Shown: positions 63,749 through 64,000 of the stretch, in pieces | How positions within the stretch are numbered: the first letter of the stretch is position 1 | How the letters are laid out: each line of letters starts with the position of its first letter | DNA from: Haloprofundus salilacus | GTDB taxonomy: Archaea > Halobacteriota > Halobacteria > Halobacteriales > Haloferacaceae | DNA: 64,000 bases | NCBI RefSeq assembly: GCF_020150815.1 | Contig: NZ_CP083723.1 | Location: forward strand, 992,001 to 1,056,000 | Reading direction: 5' to 3' | Position numbers and translations under genes: made by a program | Notes under the pieces: generated by a model | Seen by the model: only the letters and a program-made list of their open reading frames with translations | Databases searched by the model: none | What the model was told of the DNA's origin: nothing

Positions 63749-64000
63749 ATGGCCGGACGGATTAGTCTCCGAGTCGTCTTTGTCGCTCTCATCGCACTCT
63801 CCGTACTCGCAGTGGGATTCGGGTACGCGTCGTCTGCGACCGAGTCCACGTTCGAAAGCAATCTCGCCGACGACGGCGTCGCCGACCCGAGCGCCCAAAT
63901 CGCGCCGGAAACGGACGGCATCACCGTCGTTGCCACCGACTCGAACTCGTGGCGCGGCGAGAGCGCCGACGGCCCGCGGGCGCGCGCTGAACTGGTCGCG
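63749..64000 (+). CDS. Probable arylsulfotransferase-like membrane-anchored protein (5' part)
   Basis: The first 84 codons of a gene that runs off the window. An N-terminal hydrophobic anchor or signal (SLRVVFVALIALSVLAVGFGYAS) is followed by GITVVATDSNSWRGESADGPRARAELVA, which resembles the start of haloarchaeal arylsulfotransferase (ASST) beta-propellers. ATG 63749 is used; an in-frame ATG at 63707 would add 14 residues. The family call rests on a short segment only. Confidence 0.6.
   Translation, partial: MAGRISLRVVFVALIALSVLAVGFGYASSATESTFESNLADDGVADPSAQIAPETDGITVVATDSNSWRGESADGPRARAELVA

Noticed and set aside
1-64000. CRISPR array, rRNA genes or insertion sequences
   Set aside because: No regularly spaced direct repeats of 25-40 bp, no rRNA-like sequence and no transposase motif were found on reading both strands.

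Overview
The window is a haloarchaeal chromosome segment, of Haloferacales type judging by gene content. The proteins are very acidic, third codon positions are rich in G+C, and many genes have a TATA-like box about 28 nt upstream of an ATG or GTG (leaderless transcripts). It carries housekeeping genes (superoxide dismutase, proteasome alpha, ThyX, DHFR, GlmM, GlmS, tRNA-Glu). Many regulators are of archaeal halophile types: bacterio-opsin-activator HTH, HalOD1, DUF7344-like, and membrane-anchored winged helix. Family names come from recognising motifs by eye; no database was searched.

Layout. 0-9.4 kb: end of sod, small unknown genes, a P-loop ATPase, an MBL hydrolase, thyX plus DHFR, proteasome alpha, a MOSC protein, an SDR, a membrane beta-propeller protein and an amidohydrolase. 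9.5-20.3 kb: a membrane one-component regulator, tRNA-Glu(CTC), a HalOD1 protein, a Bat-type regulator, a rhodanese lipoprotein, the convergent pair glmM/glmS (UDP-GlcNAc precursor supply), a regulator with a calcium-binding-repeat stalk, and a DUF7344-like regulator. 21-43 kb: a surface polysaccharide/glycan locus. It has a five-gene operon (nucleotide-sugar dehydrogenase, GT2, DUF354, GT4, large membrane protein), a divergent asparagine-synthetase-like/DUF1616/membrane-hydrolase operon, a second GT4, a polysaccharide deacetylase lipoprotein, two paralogous Tat-exported beta-helix proteins flanking a flippase with a mucin-like tail, a Bat-type regulator and a second membrane hydrolase. 43-47 kb: DUF5786, MsrA, aldo/keto reductase, hydroxyacid dehydrogenase, DUF4166 and a MaoC-like protein. 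47.5-62.5 kb: a mixed, more accessory-looking stretch. It holds a tyrosine recombinase, an S8 protease, a membrane regulator, a surface protein, a ParA/partner partition-like cassette with upstream iterons, a DUF892 protein, a Na+/H+ antiporter, a LOV-PAS-GAF-HTH regulator, an RHH protein next to more of the same iterons, a SWIM protein and a metalloprotease with TSP3 repeats. The end holds a HalOD1 protein, a Cys-rich copper-type protein and the start of a probable arylsulfotransferase.

The most notable signals are four. (1) A 19-bp promoter-like motif, roughly TTACCSSGTTCATARTAAT with looser variants, lies upstream of glmM, glmS and nearly every transcription unit of the polysaccharide locus. 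Several of these promoters are followed by a short Arg-rich reading frame that ends at the main start codon. (2) A SegAB-like ParA cassette has 9-bp TTTACAA repeats that recur 7 kb away beside an RHH gene. (3) A Bat-type regulator contains a LOV domain with the photoactive Cys and the Asn/Asn/Gln residues at canonical spacing. (4) A polysaccharide flippase carries a roughly 250-residue Thr/Pro/Glu- and Asp/Gly-rich tail.
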